Below are positions 31,919 to 41,398 of a stretch of 42,362 bases of DNA, one piece after another; position 1 is the first letter of the stretch; each line of letters opens with the position of its first letter. The DNA is from Prevotella sp. (lineage in GTDB: Bacteria > Bacteroidota > Bacteroidia > Bacteroidales > Bacteroidaceae), in the NCBI GenBank assembly GCA_017447515.1, contig JAFSNG010000045.1:1-42362 (forward strand). The letters are read 5' to 3'. Made by a program: the position numbers and the translations under genes. The notes beneath the pieces were generated by a model. It was not told the origin of the DNA. It worked only from the letters and a program-made list of their open reading frames with translations, and made no database searches.

Positions 31919-34900
31919 ATCTCTTCTTTAATATCTTCTGGCATAATCAATTGATAAGTCTCCTGCGTAATCTCAGACTGCTGCATAGCACTGACACGCA
32001 TGGACAGTTGCTGGATGGTGGCATCGAGCATATTGCGCATCTCACGGGCATTACCGAAGGAAGTGCTCTTGCTGATGACCTTGCGGCAGATGAGATCCAT
32101 GAGTTTAAACTCTGCCTCAGGCGACAACTTGTAGTTGTCCTTAGCCGCCATCTTCTTGAAGATTGCCAACAGCTCATCCTCGTTATAGTCATCGATATGC
32201 ATCTTATGGCTGAAACGACTTGCAAGTCCCGGGTTAACAGCAAGGAAGGTTTCCATTTCGTCCTTATAACCTGCAGCAATGACAACGAACTTACCGCGAT
32301 CATCCTCCATGCGCTTCATCAGGGTATCAATGGCTTCCTTACCATACTGGTCGTTCTCCGACGACAGCGTGTAGGCCTCATCGATGAACAAAATACCACC
32401 CATGGCCTTATCGCACATGTTGTTAACGATCTTCGGAGTTTCACCCATATACTTACCGACAAGGGTAGCACGGCTGGCCTCAATGACACGACTGGTGGGC
32501 AGAATCTCCATAGCCTGAAGTATCTCTCCCATCTTGCGAGCAATAGATGTCTTACCTGTACCTGGATTACCCGTCAGGATAAAGTTCATCGACATCTGCT
32601 GTACCTTACCGGCACCCATAGCGGCACGCTGCTTCATGAACATGCTCTGCACAGCCAGACGACGAATCAGGTTCTTGACAGAGCGCATACCGATGAAGTC
32701 GTCGAGTTCGTTGAGTACCTCATCGAGCGGACGAGCCTTCTCGGCCTGAGCAACCTCAAGGTCGGCAGTGGTAATGCGGTACATATCGTCGTCCTTGAAG
32801 TCGGGATTGCCCATCAAGCCAACGAGGCGCTGACTCTGTTTCTCCACTGCCTGGTCGAACATTCGACGAGCCTCACGGGCATTGCCGAAGTTCTTGTCAC
32901 GACGCAGGTAGAGCTGCTCGAACTGACGATGGATAGCAGCCTGTGTCTCTTCATCAATAGTGAAGTTCTTACCCTTCGCCAGATTGATGAAGATTTCAGT
33001 CAGTTCGTCAGGCGTATAGTCGTCGAAATGAATGGTCTGCGTAAAGCGGCTCTTCAGTCCTGGGTTGGTATCAATGAAGTCGTGCATCTGGTCGGTATAG
33101 CCAGCAACGATACAAATGAACTTGCCACGATCATCCTCCAAACGTTTGAGCAGCGTATCGATTGCCTCTGAACCGAAGGAATCCTGGTCACTCGACTTCA
33201 ACGTGTAAGCCTCATCGATGAACAACACGCCACCCATTGCTGAGTCAATCAACTGGTTGGTCTTGATGGCGGTCTGGCCAGAATATCCTGCCACCAGCTT
33301 TGCGCGGTCAGCCTCTATCAACTGACCTCGCGACAGGATACCTAACGTACGGAATACATCTGCCATGATACGTGCAACGGTGGTTTTACCTGTACCTGGA
33401 TTACCCGTGAAGACGTAGTGTTTGCCCTGGAAGGTATTGGTCTCGCCACGACGAATCTGCAGATTGAGGAATGCTGCCAAATTGGATATTTCTTTCTTGA
33501 CAGCAGCCAGACCCACCATACCATTGAGCTTCGACAGACACTCCTTATAGTCAACGGCTTTCGGAGCCTCGTAAGGAATGTCAGGAACGTCGATAGTCAT
33601 CATCTGCTCATTGGTGAGCGTCGAGATATCTACCTTCTGCAAACGCTCTGCCTGTTTGGCGACAATCTTGTCGAAAAGCTGACGCATCGTACGACCATTG
33701 GCAAAGTCCTTGTCGCGCGAATTGTATAGCTCGGTTATCATCTTGAGCGTCAGTTCCTTTGCCTCGTCCGTAAATACATACTTCTTCTCCTTGGCAAAGA
33801 CACTCATAATCTGGAACAACTGGTCGGGCGTGTAGTCATCGATATTGAGGAAATAGCTGAAACGGCTACGCACACCAGGATTGATACGGAACAGATTGTC
33901 CATCTCCTGACGATAGCCGGCAGCAATGACAACGAACTTACCACGATCGTCCTCCATACGTTTCATCAGCTGCTCCAAGGCCTGCGTGCCCTGCTGGTCT
34001 TTATCGCCGCTCTGACTCAGCGGAGCCAGTGTATAGGCCTCGTCCACAAAGAGGATACCGCCCATAGCCTTGTCACACAAGCGGTCAACGACCTTTGGCG
34101 TCTCGCCCTGATAGGGGCTGACCATCTTCGAGCGATCAACCTCGACGACATGGCCACTATCCAGATAACCGATGGATTCCAATATCTCACCCAACTTACG
34201 GGCAATCGTTGTTTTACCTGTACCTGGGTTACCAGTCAGTACGATATGAATACCTGACTTCTCCTGCTCACCCAATCCACGCTGGGCACGCTGTACGCTA
34301 TTATGAACGGTAAAGGCAATCTCACGAACGGCCTTCTTTACCTCGTCCATACCAATATAGCGGTCCAGATCGCTAAGGATATCCTCCAATGTACGCTCTT
34401 CAGGAACATATCCATGGATATCCTGTTCCTCGACCATTACCGCATCTGCTCCACGACTGATAAACGACGTGAAGATGTCTTCTGCCGTTTTAATCGCTAC
34501 ATGAGCATAACCGAAAGTCTCGTCCTTGATCTTCACCTGATACTGGAAGAAACGAATCAGTTTATGGTCAGCCTCTGGTGTGTAGGCTGCAATACCGTAC
34601 TTGGTACGCAGTTCCAGTTTACAGATATCGCACAATTCCTGATAACCTGGAGTCGGCAGACGGAATGTGTACTTGAAACGGTTCTGCGCAGCAGGATTTG
34701 CTGTCAAGAAATCGTCAAGACCTTTAGGCAATCCAGCAATCATCACAATGGGATTCTCGTCCCACTTGTCCATCTCGACAAACAGTTTGTCAAGTGGATT
34801 CACCTGATTGGAATAACGATCCGGCAACAACTTCTGCACATTGTCGAAGAACAGAATGCCATCTTTGGCTTTCTTCACATTATCATCCCATTTGTCGACA

Positions 34901-35232
34901 AAACGCTGATAGTCTACGGCATCAACCATCGTCAACTTGGGTTTCTCGATAATCTTGTGCTGGTAAAAATAGTCACGAATCACTTCAGCAAGTGCTGTCT
35001 TACCCGTTCCTGTCTCACCTATAATGATAGCATTGACGCTCAGACGGACATTCATAATGTCCTTACGCGAATGCAGATAAGTATAGGTGTCAACAACGGT
35101 CTTCAACTGTTGTTTCACGTCGTCAAGTCCTACCATGCGGTCAAGCACGTTTTGTGAAACGAGCGGTTTACCACACCAACGACAGAACTTAGCTATTGAG
35201 CGGTTTTCCTTATGACAATGCTCACATATCAT
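31915..35232 (-). CDS. AAA+ ATPase with N-terminal zinc ribbon and four tandem AAA modules (CbbX/SpoVK/EccA-like)
   Basis: This 1105-residue cytoplasmic protein starts with a zinc ribbon (Cys3, 6, 17, 20), followed by four AAA modules. Walker A motifs are at 72-79 (GETGTGKT), 334-341, 610-617 and 888-895 (all GNPGTGKT). Walker B motifs are at 126-131 (ILFFDN), 393-398 (ILFVDE), 669-674 (VLFIDE) and 947-952 (ILFIDE). Modules 2-4 are full CbbX-type, with DEAYTL and the arginine-finger stretch NPG.[KRA]SRF. Module 1 lacks the catalytic Glu (Asn131) and is probably structural or regulatory. CbbX-like ATPases remodel proteins. Lying between a kinase gene and an FHA gene, this one is probably the effector of the phospho-signal; its client is unknown. 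Confidence 0.93.
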   Translation of the reverse strand: MICEHCHKENRSIAKFCRWCGKPLVSQNVLDRMVGLDDVKQQLKTVVDTYTYLHSRKDIMNVRLSVNAIIIGETGTGKTALAEVIRDYFYQHKIIEKPKLTMVDAVDYQRFVDKWDDNVKKAKDGILFFDNVQKLLPDRYSNQVNPLDKLFVEMDKWDENPIVMIAGLPKGLDDFLTANPAAQNRFKYTFRLPTPGYQELCDICKLELRTKYGIAAYTPEADHKLIRFFQYQVKIKDETFGYAHVAIKTAEDIFTSFISRGADAVMVEEQDIHGYVPEERTLEDILSDLDRYIGMDEVKKAVREIAFTVHNSVQRAQRGLGEQEKSGIHIVLTGNPGTGKTTIARKLGEILESIGYLDSGHVVEVDRSKMVSPYQGETPKVVDRLCDKAMGGILFVDEAYTLAPLSQSGDKDQQGTQALEQLMKRMEDDRGKFVVIAAGYRQEMDNLFRINPGVRSRFSYFLNIDDYTPDQLFQIMSVFAKEKKYVFTDEAKELTLKMITELYNSRDKDFANGRTMRQLFDKIVAKQAERLQKVDISTLTNEQMMTIDVPDIPYEAPKAVDYKECLSKLNGMVGLAAVKKEISNLAAFLNLQIRRGETNTFQGKHYVFTGNPGTGKTTVARIMADVFRTLGILSRGQLIEADRAKLVAGYSGQTAIKTNQLIDSAMGGVLFIDEAYTLKSSDQDSFGSEAIDTLLKRLEDDRGKFICIVAGYTDQMHDFIDTNPGLKSRFTQTIHFDDYTPDELTEIFINLAKGKNFTIDEETQAAIHRQFEQLYLRRDKNFGNAREARRMFDQAVEKQSQRLVGLMGNPDFKDDDMYRITTADLEVAQAEKARPLDEVLNELDDFIGMRSVKNLIRRLAVQSMFMKQRAAMGAGKVQQMSMNFILTGNPGTGKTSIARKMGEILQAMEILPTSRVIEASRATLVGKYMGETPKIVNNMCDKAMGGILFIDEAYTLSSENDQYGKEAIDTLMKRMEDDRGKFVVIAAGYKDEMETFLAVNPGLASRFSHKMHIDDYNEDELLAIFKKMAAKDNYKLSPEAEFKLMDLICRKVISKSTSFGNAREMRNMLDATIQQLSMRVSAMQQSEITQETYQLIMPEDIKEEI

Positions 35233-35249
35233 ATCTCTTAATATCCTTT

Positions 35250-38200
35250 TTATTCTACATCCTTTTTAACGTCCTCTTCGCCAGTAGCAGTTTCTTCACC
35301 TTCTTCAGGCTCTGCATCTGTCTGTTCTACATCTTGCTGTATTTTTTCTACAACCTCTGCAGGATTCACACGAATATTCTCTGCATTTGGGTTGGGACGA
35401 TTCATGAGTTTAGGACTGAAAACTATCATCTCCATCAACAATATGGCGACCATTATGCTCCATAGAATGTAATGTAGCACTGACTCGCCACTGAGAGAGC
35501 GCACCTGATTGGTGACATCATCAAGCAAACCGAACTTCGAACCCTTGAACTTAAACGTCTTCTGCTTGAATGTATAGAATAACGGCTCAATCAGTGTCGA
35601 CTTGATGTCGTCTTCCATCACCTCATTGATAAGTTGGTTATCACCCTTGGAGTCGCTGCGATAATCTGTCAGGTGACATACTGCCATATATAATAAGGTA
35701 ATAACAATAGCCGCAGGAATGAACAATGAAGGTGACGAGGCGTCGACTGTCCTGAGGATGAGAATCGGGATATAAGAAGAAATGATACCCAACAGTCCCC
35801 ACAAGCACGACATCACAAAGCCATATCCTCGGAAATATGCACGAAGACCAACGATGATAGCCGTCATACCACCTACAGGCAGACCAATCGTCATCACTGA
35901 GTGTTGGAAAATATACTGGCGTCCAGACTCCGTAATGCCACAGATGAGCAATAGCAATATCCAAACAGCACACAATCCATAGAACGTGTAACGCCAGCGA
36001 CGCTCCTTCGACTTTGCCTTATTGAAGCCCTGACGAACTTCTTGATACTTCTGAGCCGTCTCTTCTTGTGCATTGACGTAGCGCTTGAAATAATACTGGT
36101 TCTGGTCTATCTCGCCTAATGCTTTGATCCACTCTTCCAACTTACGCTCATAACTGTAGTCCTGGCTAAAGTCCTGGAAAGGGTCTTCATGATAGAATAC
36201 CGCCATCCACTGGCTCAACGAACCTCGCTTCATAGCTGAAAGGAGCTGTGGACGATACATCAGTTTGTCCATCGTGATGGCCGATGTAAGTTCTGTGCCG
36301 TCCTCCAACAAGTAAGTCGGTGTCACACCCAGAATACGGCAGAAACGATAGATGGCTGTACGGACATCGTAGGCTCCCAGACGAGTGCGATTCTCTTCAC
36401 TCTTCATGTCGAAGCAGGCACGAGCCTGGCTGATTTGTTCGAACCAACCATGTAATTGGGCAAAATAGATAAAGCGCCCGTCAGAATCTGTATAGTCAAC
36501 AGCCTTCTTGGCATATTCCTCTTCCGAAAGGTTCTGCCACTCCTTCAGCTGTTCACGAATTACCTCTCCTACTTTAAAAGGCGAATCGGCATCACGCAAA
36601 TCGTAAGCAGCCTCCTTGTCAATATTGTAGAGAACCTTGTAACCCAGCGAACGACTTGGTGTCTTTCCTGCCGTCATGATACGCAGTGCCTCGCAAGCCA
36701 TATGGTCTTCGTGGCAGTACATCCACGAGAGCAGACGTCCGTCGCTCAAACTATTCCATTCGTCTTCTGAACAATCCTCATAGCCAAAGGTATGGACAAT
36801 ATCCGCCAAATTAGATGACGGACGGTTGACCAAGAATGGAATGTCTGCGTCTATCTCATAAACAAACCTCAGGATAGCGATACGTCCGTCAAGTTTGCTT
36901 TCCTCAGAGAAATAGCTACGCAAGCGACTGACATCGGCCTTTGAATGCGATTCCAAATAAAGATACAGCGTATCATTCGGATTAGCCAAAGCTATTTTGT
37001 ATTCGTCCTGATAGCTCAGCACCGAGATAGCAGCACTATGCACGTCATCACACAAGTTGCCTCGAACGTCCTTATACGGATAAGTCGGTTCCATCACATA
37101 GACAGCAGCCATCAAACCTGCATGCTGGTCGACAGGATAGCGGTTGACAACTATATCCTTGACGGCAGAACTGAGTTTCACGTTACCGCACTGTTCCAGC
37201 CAACCAGCGATACGACCATTATATAAATAGTTGATGGACAACCGCTCGTTATCCAATAACAGGGGAATCAATTCGTGAACATTATCTGCTACAAGGTTCT
37301 TCTCCGGATCAACGATGAAACTACGATACTTCAGAATAGGTGAAGACATATCGATTTTCACATCTTCGCCCAAGAACCAGCGCTCCACTTCATCATAGCC
37401 CCAACGTGTCTGAGGATTCACCGATGTCAGTCCCTGCACTATCATCTTCACACGATCAGGCAGTTCGTTGATTCGCGGCAAACGTCCTTCGTTCTTCTTG
37501 CGCATCATTACACGCTCGTTCTGACTCAGCGGATTCTCACCTAACCAGAGCGTCATCAGCGTGATACCCAACGAATAGAAGTCAACAGCAGGGGTAATCT
37601 CCACCTCACCGTCAATGACATCGTTGTACATCTCAGGAGCAGCATAAACCGGTGTACGGGCCTGTGTGGTACGATGTACTTTTTCGTCGCCTTCCAACAC
37701 ACTGGAGATACCGAAATCGCCCAAAACAATTTCCTTGTGGTCAGCCTCGCGGAAGAAATAATTGCCTGGCTTGATATCCTTGTGAATGATGTTGCAGTTG
37801 TGGCAATATGCTAATGCAGCGGCGGCCTGTAAGGCTATGCGACGGAACTGGTTGAAATCGCCGTCAAGGTCGTATTCATTTAGCGTACCACCACGCAGAT
37901 ATTCCATCAACTCATAGTCGCGATTCTTACCGTCGACATATGTTTTGCCATAGTCGTATACCCGGACTATCATCTCCATACCGATATTCTGGATGATGCG
38001 CATCAGCGTCTTCTTGATAGTAAAGTTGGGATAGTACACTTTCAGCACGCGCTGTCCTTCTTCGCCTTCAACCAAGAACACCTGAGCCTCGCCGGAATTG
38101 TCGCTCAGGCACTTGATGCTTCTATACATTCTGCCTTTCAAAAGGAACTCTACGTCACCACCCGTCTGGCCTTGAGTATTCTCTCCTGGACGGATAGTCA

Positions 38201-38306
38201 TCTCTCCATTGCCGCTGGCAGCAGGCTGACTTGAAGTGACGCGTACCGTCACCGTAGTAGTACCATTCGCTACAGGCTCTGCACCTCTAAAGGTCTTATC
38301 GTCCAT
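35250..38306 (-). CDS. membrane-anchored Ser/Thr protein kinase with large uncharacterised C-terminal region
   Basis: This 1018-residue protein has a low-complexity Thr/Gly-rich N-terminus (1-50) and a Hanks-type kinase domain (about 58-315). The kinase has an atypical glycine loop (SGEAQVFLV), Lys89 (VLKV), catalytic HKDIKPGN (175-182), metal DFG (197-199), an APE-like segment (AAPEM) and a Thr-rich activation loop (RTTQARTP). Residues about 320-785 are an unrecognised, mostly helical region. About four transmembrane helices lie near 790-905 and one near 945-967, and the tail is acidic. No PASTA or other known sensor is seen. It lies 3 nt after the zinc-ribbon gene and 17 nt before the AAA gene. 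Confidence 0.93.
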   Translation of the reverse strand: MDDKTFRGAEPVANGTTTVTVRVTSSQPAASGNGEMTIRPGENTQGQTGGDVEFLLKGRMYRSIKCLSDNSGEAQVFLVEGEEGQRVLKVYYPNFTIKKTLMRIIQNIGMEMIVRVYDYGKTYVDGKNRDYELMEYLRGGTLNEYDLDGDFNQFRRIALQAAAALAYCHNCNIIHKDIKPGNYFFREADHKEIVLGDFGISSVLEGDEKVHRTTQARTPVYAAPEMYNDVIDGEVEITPAVDFYSLGITLMTLWLGENPLSQNERVMMRKKNEGRLPRINELPDRVKMIVQGLTSVNPQTRWGYDEVERWFLGEDVKIDMSSPILKYRSFIVDPEKNLVADNVHELIPLLLDNERLSINYLYNGRIAGWLEQCGNVKLSSAVKDIVVNRYPVDQHAGLMAAVYVMEPTYPYKDVRGNLCDDVHSAAISVLSYQDEYKIALANPNDTLYLYLESHSKADVSRLRSYFSEESKLDGRIAILRFVYEIDADIPFLVNRPSSNLADIVHTFGYEDCSEDEWNSLSDGRLLSWMYCHEDHMACEALRIMTAGKTPSRSLGYKVLYNIDKEAAYDLRDADSPFKVGEVIREQLKEWQNLSEEEYAKKAVDYTDSDGRFIYFAQLHGWFEQISQARACFDMKSEENRTRLGAYDVRTAIYRFCRILGVTPTYLLEDGTELTSAITMDKLMYRPQLLSAMKRGSLSQWMAVFYHEDPFQDFSQDYSYERKLEEWIKALGEIDQNQYYFKRYVNAQEETAQKYQEVRQGFNKAKSKERRWRYTFYGLCAVWILLLLICGITESGRQYIFQHSVMTIGLPVGGMTAIIVGLRAYFRGYGFVMSCLWGLLGIISSYIPILILRTVDASSPSLFIPAAIVITLLYMAVCHLTDYRSDSKGDNQLINEVMEDDIKSTLIEPLFYTFKQKTFKFKGSKFGLLDDVTNQVRSLSGESVLHYILWSIMVAILLMEMIVFSPKLMNRPNPNAENIRVNPAEVVEKIQQDVEQTDAEPEEGEETATGEEDVKKDVE

Positions 38307-38309
38307 ATA

Positions 38310-39242
38310 TTATTTATCGTCTTTTATTTCAGCGTTAGAATTCTTACCTAAAACCACCCATTTGCCTCCCATCTGGGGCTTCGCACAACCACAGGGGCTG
38401 CTATGCATAGCATGTTTGTAGTTACACACCCAAGCCAGACGCACACCAACGGGCTTACTGGCCATTGCATAGTTGCGAGCCTTTGCAGGGGAAGGACATG
38501 CCGGAACGGCCAGTTTGTCGAGAATGGCCGACAACATTTTAATCTTTACAGCTTTCTGCTCTTCCAACTCTTCCTTGGTCATACGCTTCGTCTCGGGCTT
38601 CGGAATGATGGGATTCTCAACACCTTCGTCCTGGGCCAATAAAGTCAGCACACGCTCGCGCAACTTATTATTAGCCTGTTCGCGCAGGATATCACGCTCA
38701 GAATTGTAAGGTAGGGCGTTTTCCAGCTTCGAGAAGTCCTGTACAATCTCCACCAGTTCCTGATAGTCTGGATTGTGCTGCAACTCCTTTACCAGCATAC
38801 GGGCCTCTTCCGTCAGTGCCGTACCGCATTTCTTACAGAATGCAAAGTCATTCAGCGTGTGACACGTCGGACAGACGATACCGCCTCGTGGACTGCCACA
38901 TTCAGGACAGTAGGCTTCATTGCCTGACAATCGGGCTCCGCAATAGGAACAAACGTCCTTGCGGATATAGTGGTGACACACTTCGCAGAAATCTGCGTCT
39001 GGATCCATCTCTGCTCCGCAGTGGGGACACGCCATTTTGTTGATAGGCTGACCACACTGGGCACAGAACATAGCTTCTGGCTCGTTAACAAACCCACAAT
39101 AGGGGCAAGCTTTACCAGCAGCCTGCCGCTGTTGTTGTTGCATTTGCATGGGTTGGTCTTCCCGTGGAAGTTCCATCTCCCTTTGTAGCGTTTGAGTGCG
39201 AACTGTACGTTGCGTCTTCTCTATATTATTGTCGTTCATCAT
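38310..39242 (-). CDS. four-zinc-ribbon protein with C-terminal Cys/His cluster
   Basis: This 310-residue cytoplasmic protein opens with a polar Gln-rich segment (1-43), followed by four consecutive zinc ribbons: Cys46/49/60/63, Cys72/75/86/89, Cys98/101/112/115 and Cys124/127/136/139. A helical charged region (145-245) follows, then a separate C-terminal module with Cys249, Cys273, His277, His280, Cys284 and Cys286 and the ending GGKWVVLG. The ribbons probably serve protein-protein binding, as zinc ribbons also start the AAA and FHA proteins of the same run. The C-terminal module vaguely resembles the metal-binding tail of TerY-type proteins, a weak comparison. It is the first gene of the run, 24 nt downstream of a predicted promoter. 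Confidence 0.85.
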   Translation of the reverse strand: MMNDNNIEKTQRTVRTQTLQREMELPREDQPMQMQQQQRQAAGKACPYCGFVNEPEAMFCAQCGQPINKMACPHCGAEMDPDADFCEVCHHYIRKDVCSYCGARLSGNEAYCPECGSPRGGIVCPTCHTLNDFAFCKKCGTALTEEARMLVKELQHNPDYQELVEIVQDFSKLENALPYNSERDILREQANNKLRERVLTLLAQDEGVENPIIPKPETKRMTKEELEEQKAVKIKMLSAILDKLAVPACPSPAKARNYAMASKPVGVRLAWVCNYKHAMHSSPCGCAKPQMGGKWVVLGKNSNAEIKDDK

Positions 39243-39265
39243 ACATATGGTAGTAATAATGTTTG

Positions 39266-39298
39266 CAAAGTTACTAAATATTTTTTAATTCCAACAAA
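39266..39298 (-). promoter_or_regulatory. predicted promoter of the zinc-ribbon/kinase/AAA/FHA/PP2C run
   Basis: On the minus strand TTTG (39298-39295) and TAACTTTG (39273-39266) are separated by 21 nt. Transcription would start near 39260, giving a leader of about 18 nt. The -33 TTTG is formed by the end of the U-tract of the upstream terminator. Confidence 0.65.
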
Positions 39299-39327
39299 AA
39301 ACCGGCGTAAATTTACATTTACGTCGG
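39296..39327 (-). terminator. intrinsic terminator after the M13 peptidase gene
   Basis: A 10-bp stem (39302-39311 with 39318-39327; one mismatch on the minus strand, a G-U pair on the + strand) with a 6-nt loop is followed on the minus strand by six T (39301-39296). It lies 27 nt past the M13 peptidase stop. A run of seven T on the other side (39330-39336) makes it potentially bidirectional. Confidence 0.75.
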
Positions 39328-39354
39328 CATTTTTTTGTTTTTAAGCAATTATTC

Positions 39355-41385
39355 TTACCACAAAGGCAGTCGTTCGGCCTTCGGAATGAACATTTTATCA
39401 CCTTCTTTAACACCAAAAGCGTCGTACCACATATCAATATGAGGCAGGGCTCCATTAACTCTCCAACGACCCAGTGAGTGGGGGTCGCTTTTGGTACGAT
39501 TACGGATTTCAGCTTCCGTCACATTGCCAGCCCAGACACCAGCATAGGCCAAGAAGAAGCGCTGGTCAGCCGTCAGTCCGTCAATGACTAGTAACGGATT
39601 GCGCTTGGTGGCATTCTTGTAAGCATACCAGGCAACCTGCAAGCCACCATGATCGGCCAAGTTCTCGCCCAGCGTCAAACGACCATTGGCATTGAGGTCT
39701 GGCAACACCTTAATCTTTGAGAAGAAGTCGGCATACTTGTCCGTACGCGATGTAAAGTTCTTTCCATCTGCTTCCGTCCACCAGTCGTGCATATTTCCGT
39801 CCTTATCATACTGGCGTCCTTGGTCGTCAAATCCGTGTGTCATTTCGTGACCGATTACGACACCGATAGCGCCATAGTTAAAGGCATCATCAGCAGTCGG
39901 ATCAAAGAACGGAACTTGCAGAATACCAGCAGGGAAACAGATTTCATTCGTAGTGGGGTTATAGTATGCGTTCACCGTCTGCGGAGTCATGTGCCACTCG
40001 TCTCTGTCAACAGGTTTCCCTGCTTTATGTTCTATCTGCCAGGCAACCCAGAAGCGGCGGCACTCCTTCATATTCTCATAGTAAGATTTTTTCGCATCAA
40101 TCTTCAAATCAGACAGATCCGTCCAACGGTCAGGATAACCAATCTTCACATAGAAGGTATTCAGCTTCAGCAGGGCATTTACTTTCGTCGAATCGTCCAT
40201 CCAGTCCTGAGCAGCAATGCGCTCACCAAGTGCAATACGCAGGTTCTCCACCAGCGTCTTCATACGTTCCTTCGACGAAGCGGGGAAATACTTCTGCACA
40301 TAGATGCGACCCAAAGCCTCACCCATCACGCCTTGCACCTGATTGGTGGCACGACGCCAAAGGGGATGATCTTCCTTGCGACCAGACATCACCTTGCCGT
40401 AGAAGTCGAAATTAGCCTCGCGGACTTCGTCGTTCAATAGCCCTGTCGAACCGTCGATAATCCCCCACTCCATCACGTCACGATATTCAGCGGGCTTCAT
40501 CGTGGCAAACAACTTGTCGGCAACGGCCATGAATTCAGGCTGTCCGACGACCAACTGCTGCATGTGCTCGCTCTTCATACCCATTGCCAAGCCCTGCTTC
40601 TCCAACTGGAAGTGAGGATAGCGGCTCTCAAACTCCTGCAACGTCATTTTGTTATAGTTGGCCTGCGGGTCACGCAGTTCCGTACGCGACTTCGAAGCCT
40701 TGGCCAAAGCCGTCTCAACCTTCATGATGTTCTTCATCTTCTGCTCGGCAGCACCTTTCTTGAAGCCAAATAGCTGGAACATGCGGACGATATGCTTCTT
40801 ATACGCCTCACGAATCTTCGTAGTAGCCTCGTCAGTCTCCAGATAATAGTCCTTCTGCCCCAACGTCAGACCGCCTTGGAAAATATTGACGATATTCTCC
40901 GTAGCGTTTTTCTCGTCAGCAGCAATATAGGAGTTGAAGAATTCCTCTGAACCATAGGGTGCCAATTCCAGTTGGATGGCAAACAGCTGATCCTTGGTCT
41001 TGGCAGCCTCCAGACGCTTGATAAGGGGCATCACAGGCGACAGGCCTTCCTGTTCGCGACGGGCAGAATCCATCGCCAACTTATACAGGTCGCTCAGTTT
41101 CTGCTCAATGGTACCATTCTCGTAGCTATTTTCCAATAGTTCCTTCAAAATACCGTTGATTCGTTTGTTGTTATCTTCGGCCAGACGGTCGAAACTGCCG
41201 TAGCGTGAATAGGCAGGAGGCAGTGGGTTGGCTTTCATCCAGCCTCCACAGGCATACTCATAGAAATCGTCAGCAGGACGCACGCTCGTATCCAAATCAG
41301 CCAGATTGATGCCTGAGCGCAATTGCTGTGCTGACCCCGTAATGGTCATTGTTGCTAATGCCATGATAATCAATAATTTCTTCAT
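39355..41385 (-). CDS. M13-family zinc metallopeptidase (PepO/neprilysin-like)
   Basis: This 676-residue exported endopeptidase has a signal peptide ending near ITGSAQQ. The catalytic HEMTH is at 513-517, with zinc ligands His513 and His517. The third ligand, Glu574, and the partner Asp578 lie in GENLADHGG. The substrate-site motif NAYYNPTTNEICFPAGIL precedes them, and the family C-terminus (NGALPHIDMWYDAFGV, ending with the C-terminal Trp) is intact. M13 enzymes cut short peptides in the periplasm or at the cell surface. It lies 13 nt after the ABC-F gene and is followed by a terminator. The specific substrate is unknown. Confidence 0.95.
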   Translation of the reverse strand: MKKLLIIMALATMTITGSAQQLRSGINLADLDTSVRPADDFYEYACGGWMKANPLPPAYSRYGSFDRLAEDNNKRINGILKELLENSYENGTIEQKLSDLYKLAMDSARREQEGLSPVMPLIKRLEAAKTKDQLFAIQLELAPYGSEEFFNSYIAADEKNATENIVNIFQGGLTLGQKDYYLETDEATTKIREAYKKHIVRMFQLFGFKKGAAEQKMKNIMKVETALAKASKSRTELRDPQANYNKMTLQEFESRYPHFQLEKQGLAMGMKSEHMQQLVVGQPEFMAVADKLFATMKPAEYRDVMEWGIIDGSTGLLNDEVREANFDFYGKVMSGRKEDHPLWRRATNQVQGVMGEALGRIYVQKYFPASSKERMKTLVENLRIALGERIAAQDWMDDSTKVNALLKLNTFYVKIGYPDRWTDLSDLKIDAKKSYYENMKECRRFWVAWQIEHKAGKPVDRDEWHMTPQTVNAYYNPTTNEICFPAGILQVPFFDPTADDAFNYGAIGVVIGHEMTHGFDDQGRQYDKDGNMHDWWTEADGKNFTSRTDKYADFFSKIKVLPDLNANGRLTLGENLADHGGLQVAWYAYKNATKRNPLLVIDGLTADQRFFLAYAGVWAGNVTEAEIRNRTKSDPHSLGRWRVNGALPHIDMWYDAFGVKEGDKMFIPKAERLPLW

Positions 41386-41398
41386 TGTTCTATATATT

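Noticed and set aside
31951..33171. Plus-strand frame of 406 codons inside the AAA ATPase gene
   Set aside because: Antisense to conserved AAA modules; no recognisable domain or own promoter.
30552..39242. Type VI or type VII secretion locus
   Set aside because: Kinase, FHA, PP2C and an EccA-like AAA are present, but no sheath, tube, spike, membrane-core, FtsK/SpoIIIE-type or WXG100 genes are nearby.
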